Both the position numbers and the translations under genes were made by a program. DNA of 64,000 bases from Syncephalastrum monosporum B8922 (lineage: Eukaryota; Mucoromycota; Mucoromycetes; Mucorales; Syncephalastraceae), in contig JNEN01001262.1 of NCBI GenBank assembly GCA_000697355.1, forward strand, positions 434,001 through 498,000, read 5' to 3'. Shown in pieces: positions 43,426 to 58,786 of this stretch. The number at the start of each line of letters is the position of its first letter. Within the stretch, counting starts at the first letter, position 1. The notes beneath the pieces were generated by a model. It did no database searches, was not told the DNA's origin, and worked only from the letters and a program-made list of their open reading frames with translations.

Positions 43426-44819
43426 ATGGCAGCCCGTTTCACCTTGGCAAGCGGCATCAGCAGCAGAGTCGAATCCTTTGGCGCCTACATTGCAACCTTT
43501 TCCAAGCGGTCGCTCTCCCTGCTGCTTCTGCTCACCATCACCATCACCGTCTGCTTCCTCTATTCTTCGAACTCTCCCAACTTCCTGTCCACCACGCCGG
43601 ACGGCTTCCGGTTCGCTCATAACGACACTCATCTGCTCTCGCCAGGCACCTTTGACTGTGCTCGCTGCGAGACTCCCCAGGTCGCAGACCTGACCCCGCG
43701 GCAGGTCTTTGATGCCTGTCTGGACCCAGGTGTCGTTCCTGAATACTACCTGAGCGTCGTCGTCGTTGCACGAAACGATGACTACGCGGGCAACCAGCAC
43801 AGCCGTCTTCAAAACGCCATTGACTCGACTTTTCTCCTCGCTGAAAAGACAAAGACGTTGATTGAGCTCATTATCATTGAGTGGAACCCTCCTGCCGGTC
43901 GCCGTGCCGTGCGTGACACTTATCGGTATGTCCCTGTCCATTGGGAAGGAAAGTAAAGCGCCCTACTCATCATCTAGTATATATGATCAGGTACCGCCGG
44001 TCAGCTTATTTGACATATCGCATTATTACTGTACCCCGAAAAATTCATGATGCTCTGCATCCCCACAAAACGCCTACCATCAGCGCATACGAGTACGAAG
44101 GAAAGAACCTCGGTATTCGTTTCGCTCGCGGCGAGTTCATTGTATGCACGAATCAGGACGATATTTGGTCTCCCAATATGCACAATGCCATTGTATCTCG
44201 CATCTGGCGCAAAAAGATGTTTTATGTGCAATACCAGGACAGTCATACGAGGTAAGGAACACACACAGGGCAAGGAAGAGGAGACCACCGATTGATACTC
44301 ACATCGGTTCCTTTTAGCCGGGAGACATTGCCAGGCACGATCGTGGACCTGCCCATGTTTGCCAACGACGAGCAGCTCTACAGCGCCTGTTCACCCGATG
44401 CCTACCCTCTCCATGAATTCGAGCTTCCTGCACCCACCCAAATCACGACCGAGAACTTTTTAACCGTCGGCCACGAAGCCAGCGACTTCACGCTTGCCCA
44501 CCGCGATACCTGGAAACTGGTGCGCGGCTACCGCGAGATCGGTGCCAAGACATGGATGGATGTCGAGCTCCTCTTGACCGCCGCTTGGACATTTGATATC
44601 CCTGTCACTTACAGCCGCGACTCGTTTGCCTGCCACCAGCAGCATCAGACCGTCTTTCACGAGGGCACAGACTCAGACAACCATGGTCTCAATGTCGGTC
44701 GGATGATGAGCAAGGAGGAAGCCCACGTCAACGACGCAGATACTTGGGGTCTGCAAAACGTGAATATCTGGGAGCACGGCTTGCGCTGTGAAGTCTTCCG
44801 TGGTGGCCTTGGCCTGTAG
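43426..44819 (+). CDS. Type II membrane protein with a glycosyltransferase-like lumenal domain
   Basis: Three exons (43426-43925, 43991-44251, 44318-44819) give 420 residues. A hydrophobic segment near residues 28-47 (SLSLLLLLTITITVCFLYSS) after a short basic start is a signal anchor. The lumenal part begins with LSVVVVARNDDYAGN, a pattern at the start of GT-A folds, then ELIIIEWNPP, NLGIRFARGEFIVCTNQDD and MDVELLLTAA. These resemble family 2-type transferases, although a canonical DxD is not evident (TNQDDIW is the closest). A Golgi or ER enzyme using a nucleotide sugar is plausible; donor and acceptor are unknown. Cys and His clusters (FDCARCET, SFACHQQHQT) may form the lumenal fold. Confidence 0.72.
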
Positions 44820-45012
44820 TAACCTTTTTTCTTTTTTTTTTTTTCTCCTTCCAGAAAAAAAAATCGCTGTAGATAATTTAAAGCAAACACGAACCCATTC
44901 ATCATTCCGATTATTCTGAAATTATTCGCTTTGTTTGTTTGTTTTGTGAATGCATATGAATAGCAGAGCGAGAGCGTGTGAGAAACAGGGTGTGCGATAT
45001 GGGTTATAATAT

Positions 45013-47419
<2,407 letters not shown>

Positions 47420-48971
47420 ATGTCATCCGTTCAGGACGCTTACAACAGTATTTTCTCTACCTTCCACTCCATGCGGGAGTATCTTGCTCCCGTGCTCAAG
47501 AACTCAAAGTTCAAAGAGACCGGTTGCTTGACTCCAGAAGAGGTACTCTCTCAGCTCATTTATGCAAGCATTCCGTCATTCACCTTGCCCGCTTCATGAC
47601 AGTTTATTGCTGCTGGAGAATTCTTAGTATACAAGTGCCCGACATGGTCCTGGTACGTGTGGGCTCTGTTCATTCATCCTCTTGGCTGACCTGGTTTACA
47701 CCTATAGGGAGGCAGGTTTGCCCGACAAGAAGCGAGATTATCTTCCAGCAGACAAGCAGTTCCTCGTGACACGTAATGGTGCGTATACACTCTATCATCA
47801 TTTGCTCGCTTCTCTCGGTTTCTGATCTACTCTATCCATATTGAAATGGTTACAGTGCCATGCCTTCGTCGAGCCAGCCAGATGGAATACAGTGACAACG
47901 AGGACGAGACACAGCTCATTGACGCTGCGGCTGACCACGATCAAGACGAAGATGGCTGGATGTATACCCATAGTTCTCGAGGTAAAGTTCTAGGAAAAAA
48001 AAAAAGAGTTGGATGCCATGCCATGAACTGACACGGTGGGCTCAATCAGTATCAAAAACCATGGATGAGATTGCACATACGATCATGGATGAGGAAGAAG
48101 AGGAAGAAAATATCAAGCAACGCCTCGAATCCCTCGACCTCGAGAAACCCCCTCTGGAACAGATACCCGACATGGACGATATACCTGACATTGACGATGA
48201 TTTCCAGGTCGCAGAAGAAGAGGATCCAGTAAGTAGCTTGTCTGCCGTCGCCCCACTCAATCACTCACTTAGCATCACTTCTCAGTCTCTCGCCACGGCC
48301 ACACCTGCAAAGGAAAAGTATGTACCAGGACTGATAAATGAGGGAAAAAAGGACTGTGGGATAATTCACATACTGATAATATATATATTTATATCACATT
48401 AGTGACAAGATCCTTCAGGTGCGCACTTATGATGTCTTTATTACCTATGACAAGTACTATCAGACTCCCCGTATGTGGCTCTTTGGATACGATGAGGCAA
48501 GTCAATAAGCACGTGAAAAAAAAAAAAAAAAACAGAATCGAAATAGTCCGGCCCAGCTCATCAATCAACGGGTTATTATTAGGAGCGGCGCCCATTACCA
48601 TCGAGTCGCGTCTTTGAGGACGTTGCACAGGATTATGTCAAGAAAACCGTGACGATTGAGCCCCATCCTCACCTCAGTATGAACCTGGCTTCCATCCACC
48701 CCTGCAAGCATGCCGAGGTCATGAAGAAAATCATCGAGCGAATGGGTGACGGTGTGTCAGCGGGGCTGGCTGACAAGGACCAAGAGACAGGCATCCGCGT
48801 AGACCAGTAAGTTATTTGTTTTCATTGGATACACAAGTCCAGGAAAGTTAAATGGTTTTGTGCGTGTGTATCTGCGTGTGTGTACGTGGATTTAGATACT
48901 TGATTATTTTCTTGAAATTCATGAGCTCCGTGGTCCCGACGATTGATTACGATCATACGATCAGTGCGTAA
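47420..48971 (+). CDS. ATG3: Autophagy E2-like conjugating enzyme ATG3
   Basis: Nine exons (47420-47542, 47603-47652, 47708-47778, 47856-47981, 48050-48228, 48286-48317, 48403-48496, 48583-48806, 48896-48971) sum to 975 nt, 324 residues. The catalytic Cys lies in SIHPCKHA, the fold marks include [22 protein letters not shown] and [15 protein letters not shown], and the flexible acidic insertion ([12 protein letters not shown]...[14 protein letters not shown]) is between residues about 100-180. ATG3 receives ATG8 from ATG7 and attaches it to phosphatidylethanolamine. The intron after exon 7 has a GC donor (GAG|GCAAGT, 48497-48582): conserved FGYDE...RRPL requires it. Confidence 0.95.
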
Positions 48972-49215
48972 AAGATAAAATTTTTCAAGTTGATCGTGTT
49001 CGAAATGACGATAAAGATATAGTATTAGTATATATGCATGCAGCTGTACAGGAATGAATGAATGAATAAATGAAGGGATGAAGAAGACTGAATATGCTAG
49101 GCTAGGATAATGAGGAGGGAGAGAGGAGAGCGCGAGGGAAAGAGCAAAGATGGGACCGTCGCATGGGGATATATACAGGTGTTTGATGAGAATGGAAGAG
49201 GGGGGGGGTGCGCGA
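48972..49215. other. Intergenic between ATG3 and the response regulator (convergent)
   Basis: The two genes end facing each other within 244 bases. The interval contains GAATGAATGAATAAATGAA short repeats near 49055 and a G8 run near 49201. No gene. Confidence 0.55.
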
Positions 49216-50106
49216 TTATGCCAGGGATTCCGAGCTATAGCCGTGCTGGATGACTTGAAACAGGATCTGCTTAAGGACGGAGGGCACGACGGGTTTGCTA
49301 ATACAGCCATTCTAGAAACAAAGCGGCTTATGAGTTATCTGTTGTGTTTTCAATTTTTGGGAAAATTCTGGGCTTACCATGCCAATCTGGGCAAATGCTT
49401 GGCGCCATTCGCTCGAGTCATTGGTGGTGACAGCCACAATGGGTATGGTTCGGTTCGAGGGAAGCACATCGTACTCGTCCGTGGCGCGGATATGGCGTGT
49501 GGTCTCGACGCCGTTGAGGATGGGCATGTCGATATCAAGCAAGATGAGATCGTACGGGCGCTGACGCAGCATGTCGAGGGCCTTGACGCCACTGCGGGCG
49601 AGGTCCATCTGATGGATCACATCAGGCATATGCAGCTTAAGTGCGCGGGCTAGGACATGCAGATTGATCGGATTATCGTCCACAATAAGACATCGCCGAA
49701 TCGGGGTCGGCTGCTGCTTCACGTTGGGGAAGCGTCGCATCGTCGGTGAGGAGGGTGTGCGCACAATGGGCGGCGAAAGGGGCGATGCGGTCGGCGACGA
49801 CGAAAGGGAGGGTGGTGTCGAAACCGTCTCGAAACGAGGCAGTGTCGTGGGGCGCGGTCGCCGCCGTCGGGAGCCGGGCGTCGAGGTCGTGTACTGTTGG
49901 TGTGCATGGTGATAATGTGAATGATGCTGGACTAGACTGCCTACTGCTGCTGCAGTTGTTGCGGTGGCTGCAGTGGCTGCAGTGGAGCCTGTCGAGGCTC
50001 GTCGCTTGTCATAAGTAAAGTAATCCAACGTGTCGACAATGGGAAAGTGGAGAAAAGTAGAGAAGAAGCAAAGGGAAAGGAAAAAGAGATACGGAAGGGA
50101 AAACAC
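49216..50106 (-). CDS. Response regulator receiver (REC) protein with a long disordered N-terminus
   Basis: Two exons (49378-50106, 49216-49311) give up to 274 residues. The receiver domain is complete: acidic pocket IVDDNP, phosphoacceptor Asp in LILLDIDMP, Thr in VAVTTND and Lys in CISKPV. The first 135 residues are of low complexity (Thr/Ala, His, Pro/Ser, Arg). No DNA-binding domain or kinase follows, so it resembles stand-alone or SRR1-like fungal regulators of phosphorelay stress pathways. The start is uncertain: the 50106 ATG lies about 30 bases from a TATA-like element and opens into a pyrimidine-rich leader, so translation may begin at a downstream Met such as that before RRFPNVKQ. 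Confidence 0.82.
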
Positions 50107-50134
50107 GGAGGGCCATCGTCACGGACGGTTTGGG

Positions 50135-50147
50135 TATATATATAAAT
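50135..50147 (-). promoter_or_regulatory. TATA-box-like element of the response regulator gene
   Basis: On the minus strand TTTATATATATAC lies 29-41 bases upstream of the 50106 ATG. In typical spacing it would set the transcription start at or just after that ATG, which argues that the true start codon is further inside. Confidence 0.5.
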
Positions 50148-50675
50148 GGGATTATGGTTGGGGGGCGCCCATAAGTCTGGACCCGTCTCTCTTAATTTTG
50201 GCAATGAAATTCTACGTTGAGCAAGCCGGGCCCAGGCGTCCAGAACACTGCAATTGCTAACATTGACACACAAGCCTCTTCCTTTTTAGGCTCAGCACAT
50301 TCACGCGTGCATGACATCGTATCACCAATCATATCCCTCTGTCATGGGGCGCGCAGCAACAAAGATAAAAAAAAAAAAATGAAAACAGAAGAACTGAGAA
50401 GGCAACATGCGAAGCTGTTATTTAGGTTTGTAGAATGTTTATGTATATACAGTAAATTTGCTGCTGCTGCTATGTACGTACAACGAATATGAAAAAGCAA
50501 ACGGAGGGGGATAAACAAGAGGACAAAAGAGACAGGTCGAGAACGCGATAGAAAGGGGTGATGATCGGGGGTGGGGCGACTGAGAGACAGAAAATAGTGT
50601 GGGACAAAAGGGATAAAGATAGAGGGGCTAATGAGAAGGATGAATAAGGGAATAGCAGGGTGTGTGTGTGTGTGT
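50148..50675. other. Region between the response regulator and ESA1
   Basis: Both genes run leftwards. The interval holds the ESA1 3' region and the distal promoter of the response regulator, an A-tract near 50369-50381 and a (GT)n run near 50660-50674. No gene. Confidence 0.5.
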
Positions 50676-52329
<1,654 letters not shown>

Positions 52330-53127
52330 ATGCTGGCTACGCGTGCCATTCTCAAGACTGCGGCCCAGAGTACGTCGACCCATGATAACTTGAATATTTG
52401 GTGCTTATTTTATGAGATTAGGCCCTTCTGTCCGCACTGCCATGTTTAAGAATGTGGCTACGACTCCCATTGGCGTGAGGTAAAATATACAATGATAGTA
52501 ACAGTACATGACATGAGGCTCAATTATCCCAAAAGACACTTCAACGCTTCGCGCGTCGCCAAGGAACAGTCGCCTGAGGCCGAGTCTGAGCTGTTGCGCC
52601 AGCAGCGCAAGGTCCGCCCTGTCTCTCCTCACTTGTCAATCTACCAGCCCCAGCTTACCTGGTACATGTCCTCGCTTCACCGCATTACAGGCTGTGCCAT
52701 TGGTGGTGGTATGTCACAATATATGTATATATATATAATATGCATTGTTTTAACGTGGGGTCTCTCTTTTACGAAATGCATTAGCTTTCTACCTGGGTGC
52801 TCTGGCTTACCTTGCCGCCCCTGCTGCTGGTTTCACCGTGGATACTGCTTCCATGATCTCTGCCGCTGCCGCTGCTCCCGTGGCTGCCAAGGTCATTGCC
52901 AAGACTACCCTCGCCTTCCCCTTCGTCTACCACTCGCTGAACGGTGTCCGACATTTGGTACGAAAGCATGACTACCCTATCGATACATGCCTTATATTTA
53001 TGCGCCTATTTTTATTATCTAGGTTTGGGATGCTACCAAGTACGTCAACATCAAGGGCGTCTACCAGACCGGCTACGTTGTCCTTGGCGGCACCCTCGTC
53101 GGCTCTCTTTACCTTGCTTCCCTGTAA
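52330..53127 (+). CDS. SDH3: Succinate dehydrogenase cytochrome b subunit
   Basis: Five exons (52330-52369, 52422-52479, 52536-52708, 52785-52957, 53023-53127) give 182 residues. Motifs RPVSPHLSIYQPQLTW and SSLHRITGCAI, with the heme-region His in HSLNGVRHLVWD, identify the large anchor subunit. Three transmembrane helices follow (the second in FYLGALAYLAAPAAGF, the third in GYVVLGGTLVGSLYL). The N-terminal presequence (MLATRAILKTAAQ) targets mitochondria. The subunit anchors complex II and forms part of the ubiquinone site. Confidence 0.95.
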
Positions 53128-54566
53128 ACATTGAAATAAACTGGACCAGGCTGTTGATTTGGACAAAACAAACCCCGATGAGTGGCATGTGAGTTTTGTC
53201 ATGTAGAAACAGGTGCCTTGTCTGGACACGATCCCATATTTCTGTCGATGGGCATCATACTCACGCGAATAACATACTTGGATATTGCCTTACTTTTTAT
53301 TTGTCCATGTCTACTCACAATTAAGAAACTCAATGCGCAGGATAATTGCGAAGTCTTGAGTACGGACATTGCGACCCGAGCAACCTAGAGTGTGTGGTGC
53401 ACTTTGCAGTTTTTGATAGGAAGCTGAAGATGTGAGGTATCACCTCAAGCGAAAGCTTTGACAATGTTGAAATTGGAAGTGAGCGAGCGAAACTCATGTC
53501 ACCGACGTCAAAGCCGAACAAGATGAATCTGAAACGCAGGTCTGCAAACTGTTGCTGGACGGCACGAGACATATACTGTCATTTGACATATGTCCAGATT
53601 GACCTGTATTTACGCCATGAAATTTATGTCAGAAAAGAATTCAGTGAATAAAGGGCGCCAATATTCACAGTGTTAGTCAGAGCTGACCATTGCTGTAGAC
53701 ACATGTAAACATACGCAGGTTTTCCCTGGAATAATGCAGTGGATTGCTTGTTGTACAGTCATGTTTCACTTTTATTAAAACACCCTCTAGGGGTATGTAC
53801 AGTTATTGATGGCATCCTTCATGTAGTGACATGTCCAGTCAATGGAGGACCACCGAGAGCTTGTTTTTACACTTTCTCTGAGGACAGTTGCTAGCGGAGC
53901 GAGCAAATATTTCCATGGCGTGATATATATCTACCGATAGATAGCAGGAAGCACTATCGCCGCTGAACAAATAGAGTGACTTATATTATAAAATTTCACC
54001 ACAATGCTACAACAGACCTACGTATTACAAGCCAGGGTGTACGACACAATGCAATACACAATGGCTGGGAAGCCAGGATCACATGACCGAACAAAAAATT
54101 CTGCTGCCCGTGCATCATTTATGTATATTCTTTAGTCTAATCTATAGGATACAGCCGTCTACACTTGGACTCTTTCTAGTCTCTTAAATGTTCCTCGGGA
54201 AACACGTCCTATGGAGCTTAATGACGCTCGCCCGCACTGTGTTGATACATAAAAGCCAGACACCATAACGTGCGTGAAGAGCTTGATCATTCGTCGAGAC
54301 ACGTAGTGAACCATTGTTCTAGGATGCGCCCCTAGTGAGAAAGTAAGTAGTTTAGTCTACTATGATGGAAAGCAAGTCCAAGAGTAAATCGAAGGCAGCA
54401 TTCATTGTGGACTTGAGTTCGTTGGAATTACTACTGCTGGTCTTCATTGTTATATATACAAACTCGTGCTTCAATTGTTGGAACGATATATATCTTTGAA
54501 AGTTACCGTATGGCTATAGATGCATATTTATTTTTTTCTTTTTTACAAGGCGAAACTATAGGTTGT
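53128..54566. other. 1.4-kb intergenic region, no gene seen
   Basis: Frames are short and unconserved. AT-rich parts alternate with a GC-richer part near 54180-54350 that might be debris of a lost gene, but I find no motif. A TATATATA element lies near 54453. Confidence 0.5.
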
Positions 54567-55604
54567 TTAGCAGGTTCTCCAGAGGGAGGGAGCGTTGGAG
54601 GGATCCCATGTCGGGTTGCTAATTCAAAGAAAAATCAGAGTCAACTTCAGCTCCGTGTACACAGCGTTCCCCAAAATTTCTTACCTAGTATGGCTTTGAA
54701 GGCACAGATACTCGCGGCCGTGGTATTCCACGCGGTCACCAGCGGCATACGTACCAACGGGGTCAAACTCACGGCTACCGTGATGGTGGTGGTGGTGTTC
54801 TTCGTGGTGACGGTGCTGGTCACCCTCGCCATGGTGACGGTGGACGGCCTCCTGCTGCTCGCGTCGTCGGCGCTCTTCCTCCTCGCGCTTCTCGCGTTCA
54901 AAGCGCTCGCGCTCCTGATCCAGTTCACTGCGGTTGCGCTCGTACTCCTGGCGCTGCTTCTCCTCCTCTTGACGGCGCTGCTCATCCTGCTGGCGTCGCT
55001 CTTCTTCCTCTTGCTGCTTTTGCTTGTGGTCCTGGTAGATTTTGTTGCCAACATAGCCAGCGCCAGCCGCCAGCGCAGCGCCGAACAGTGCGCCGCCCAC
55101 ATCGCCAGCGATGCCCTTGTTGCGGAGCGACTTGACGCGCTTGAGGTGCTCTTCCGAGATGTAAGACCGGCCTTGGACGATCTGCTGCTGCTGCTGGCCA
55201 GGTGGGCTGTTGAAACCGCGCGAGGTCAGGGTCAGCTGGAGTGAGCCGGCGTTCTCGCCCTTGACGGTGTAGATGTCAAACTGGCCGCGCATCGCACCGC
55301 CTGGAGATTGGACCACCTGGTTCAGGGGAACAGCGGCAAAACCAATCAGCTCGTCCGCACCCTTCTCCTCATCCAGGACTTCAATGTAAAGGTCGGGCTC
55401 GCCGCGCAGGGGCAGCTCAAAGGACTGGTTCCACGAGGCATCCTTGCCGGCATCCTTGGCGGTGAACGTCTTTTGGAATGCGTGCTTGTCCTCGAGAGTG
55501 ACAGCGAACTGAACGTAGGGATCCTGCTTGCCAAAGGTCTCGACGTTGTGAAGGTTGCTTGCAGTGTGCACCACGACGGAGAGGCTGCCTTGTTGACCGA
55601 GCAT
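54567..55604 (-). CDS. C2-domain protein with glycine zipper, coiled coil and C-terminal chitin-binding (CBM5/12-type) module
   Basis: Two exons (54685-55604, 54567-54618) give 323 residues. The N-terminal C2 domain (residues about 5-125) keeps GSLSVVVHTASNL, FGKQDPYVQFAV and Asp residues for calcium. Then GDVGGALFGAALAAGAGYVGNKIYQ is a glycine zipper of the 2TM type, which may insert in membrane. A 75-residue Glu/Arg/Gln coiled coil and a His-rich stretch (HHHHHHGS) follow. The C-terminus GTYAAGDRVEYHGREYLCLQSHTSNPTWDPSNAPSLWR is a chitin/cellulose-binding type 5/12 module, completed by the second exon. No signal peptide is present, so how a carbohydrate module meets its ligand is unclear. 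Each domain is visible; the combined function is unknown. Confidence 0.85.
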
Positions 55605-55847
55605 TGTGTGTGTATTGAGAAAGAGGTAAAGAGGTGAAAAAAGTGTGGGCCTGAGAAATGACGCATAGTTTATTTATACGCGTAACTGCATGATAATCGG
55701 TCAAATGATTGTATTTGGGCAAGCTTTATTTGCCTTTTTGCCGTTCTCAGTTTCCCATTCGCTCCCTCACGGTTCGTTCTTCCTCTCCCTCTGCCTTTGA
55801 CAACCCTTAAGGAGCTTGACGTAATTTAGCATGGTGTTACACGAGCT

Positions 55848-57976
55848 CTATTTTTGGTCCACCCGAACAAACTCCACCATCAGCTCGCTGTGCCATGTAT
55901 GAGGAAAGAGATCAACGGTCACTGCTCGTGTTGGCTGAAAGGGCGCGCCTTGGAATCGATTCGACGTGGGTCGGCAAAGACTAAATCAAGGATGAAAAAA
56001 AGGGTGAGAAACGGTAATACAAACTTTTAGTGAGAAGAATACGCACTTGACAAAATTGTCCATTGCTTGGCGCGCGTCGCAGCTGATGAAAATCACCTTG
56101 CGAATTTGGGGCGATTCACGCACAGCCCGAATGACAGAGCTATGGACCCCACTTCTTGGCGGATCAAAAACAGCCACAACCTCCTCGTTCTTTTCATTGG
56201 CGACGACGTCGATAGACTCCTCAACTTTGCTGGCGTGATACTGCACGTTTTTGATTTCTGCATGCAGCACGTTAGTATGCATATGTAATGTGGCGCGGGT
56301 ATTGATTTTTTTTTCATCGACAGTCTGAGAGATGCTTACGATTCATTTCGGCGTTGGCTTGCGCGTCGACAATAGCGTCCGAGATCATTTCGATGCCAAT
56401 CACTCGGTCAACGGTCCGTGCCATAGTGATACCGATCGTGCCCGTACCACAGCAGAGATCCAGCAGGGTGGTCTTTTTGTTTTTATCGATATTGCACCAC
56501 TCTGCGCATTTGGCATACAGCAGCTCCGTCGCAGGCGTGTTGACCTGGAAAAACGCGCTACTCGAGATTCGAAACCTAACCAGATCCGATGTAAACAACA
56601 CGCAAAACCGCTTGCAAACAGCATGTGTGTGCGTCTGGTAATAATTTTACCTGCATCCCAGCAGCTCCTCATACACGTAACTGTCGCCGAGGAGGGTTTC
56701 CGTCACGCCTTTCTCGGTAAAGCCATTTGATTCCCCGTCCCAGCGTTGCACAAGAAGCGTGGTGATGGCAATCTCGTTTTGGGCAGTCCAGAATTCGACC
56801 AGCTTTTTCTTCTCAGCATCAAGCTGAGCGTCGTCCAACTCAGACGCTTTCAGTTGAATTACAATCATCACTACAATAAAGGTTAATATTCCCTCGTTTC
56901 TCTGATATAATGAAGACTGATTGGTTCTTACCATCGCCGGTCCGCTGGGCTTTCACCATCAGGGAGCGCCAGACACCGTTCTTCTCGACCTTGTCATACA
57001 CGTCGTACTTGGATGCACGGATATAATCCTACAGCCAAACAAATTCAATCATATGTTCACATGAATACAACAAAGAAATAGACGGACCTGCATCTTTTGG
57101 GCGATGATTTTGGCCGTGTGTGGAACATGCAGACAATCGCTCGGATCCAATACCGACGTGATCCCGTGTCGATATTGGCCCAACAGAAATCCAACGGTGG
57201 GCTTGCCCTCCAGGTCGCGCCCCATCGTAAACTCACATTTTGTGCGATAACCATTCTGCTCAGGCGAAGCGATCGGATCAAGGATCTGGATCGGGTTCTC
57301 CCTAATACATGCCAATCAGAAAAGGAACACGAACAAAAGGTTGAGTCATCAAGAGGGGACGCACTTTTCAAAAGCCCACGCGACCTGAGCTTTCTTATCG
57401 GGCTCGCCACGAAGCGTGGGCAGAGTAGCCACTTGGCGCTTTAAAATGGCAAGTTGTTTGGCATTGCGTTTGTGTTTCTGCTGCAGCTGATCCTCGTAGG
57501 CCGTGCTATGGACAAGGCATCCTTTAGCTCCTCCCCTCCTGCAGGGACGCTGAATTTCCACGCATTGAATTTCTAGGCTTTTACCTATGGAGCGGTGTGA
57601 CTTGATCCGCCAACCGCTGTGCTGGAGAGCGCGTGTCGTCTTGGCGTGGTTGCTGCTCGTCTGCTGCTGTGGATGCGGTGGTCTTTTGTTGGAAACGCTT
57701 TCGATAGGCATCTTCTGAAACGGGCATATATTCTGCCTGAAGGGTCTTGCGTTTAAACTCAACCCCTTCCAGCTTCTTCATGGCCTCTCGAGCAGCCGCT
57801 TCGCTCTCAAAGTTCACGAAAGCATACTCCCACTTGGGTGCTTTCTTAAACGGACCAAGTTCGTAGGACTGGAACAGTCGCTTGATCGCCGCATTTTCGT
57901 GGCGTGGCAGATTCAGGACCTTGACACGATGTAAAAGACGATCTTCGCCTTCAGTTGCCATGAATCGACGCTGCAA
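55848..57976 (-). CDS. TRMT2A: tRNA (uracil-5-)-methyltransferase with RRM (TRMT2A/Trm2 type)
   Basis: Eight exons (57585-57976, 57365-57505, 57088-57301, 56932-57028, 56651-56870, 56340-56575, 56047-56257, 55848-55980) give 547 residues, or 542 from a Met at 57961. An RNA-recognition motif is near the start (VKVLNLPR, YAFVNFESEAAAREAMKKL). The AdoMet fold has LLDLCCGTGTIGI, then DPPRSGVH and the catalytic Cys in FISCDARQAM, and the C-terminal DLFPHTWHSELM. It makes m5U54 in the tRNA T-loop. The combination RRM + RumA-like catalytic domain is that of animal TRMT2A rather than yeast Trm2. Confidence 0.93.
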
Positions 57977-58786
57977 TGGTATACAGATGCCTAAAAGAAG
58001 TTTAGAAACTCACTGTTATCTAGTAATGACAACCTACGAGCGAGCGATCGGCGGTGTGGCCGGAACATTCACAGGTGAGGGATAGTATCCCACGTTTTAT
58101 CCCGACCCTTTGACAGCTATACGCAGTGACACAAATCGCAAGTAAATCCCGCTGCTCTCTATACCGTGGCTCCATCTGCAGCTGTTGAAGACGCACTAAA
58201 GTGACATATATATATGACTATACAAAACCAAGGCCAGCGCTAATACGAATCTAATGGACGGGCGGAGCGGATTTAACGCAGTGTAATCATGTTGCTATGC
58301 TTCAGTCGTAAGACTATTATATACTTTATTGTAAATGTACCGTAGGACCCCCAGCTACGCCCGTATATCTATAGATTGCCTTACATGATCGTTGCTATGG
58401 ACACATTATATGAATGAATGCTTGGAATAGTGCACGGCACAGTACGTTTGTCAGATAGTGCGATATAGCACAGGACAATCTTTGTTTGCCGTAACGGCCC
58501 CACGGATAGGTATTGAAGGGATCGACGTTATTGACATCGACCTCTCATGGTGATTTGACAAGGGTCGAAAGCTTTTTCTGCGGTCTGTGTAGGAGAAAGA
58601 GTGTATGCCGTATCGTTTGAAAATATAAGTCATTGTACATTTGCAAGCGTACTGCTCTAATACCAAGGAAAGCGAAAAGGGGTAGGTCCCAGTGGTTCAA
58701 TGCAATTATTCAGGTCTATCAACGAGGATTGAGGGTTTAAGGGGGATATATACATGGAGCGGTTTTTGCAGCGTTTCAAGTGTGTC
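57977..58786. other. Intergenic between SAM carrier and TRMT2A
   Basis: TRMT2A starts to the right and leaves leftwards, and the carrier ends on the right side of this interval... both genes run leftwards. The stretch contains a GGGATAGTATCCC palindrome near 58080 and TA-rich sequence near 58205. No gene seen. Confidence 0.5.

Noticed and set aside
53330..53572. 80-residue minus-strand frame downstream of SDH3
   Set aside because: Short, isolated and without any recognisable motif.
54447..55244. 265-residue plus-strand frame over the C2/CBM gene
   Set aside because: Leu/Val-rich antisense of the Glu/Arg coiled coil; the minus-strand reading has recognisable domains.
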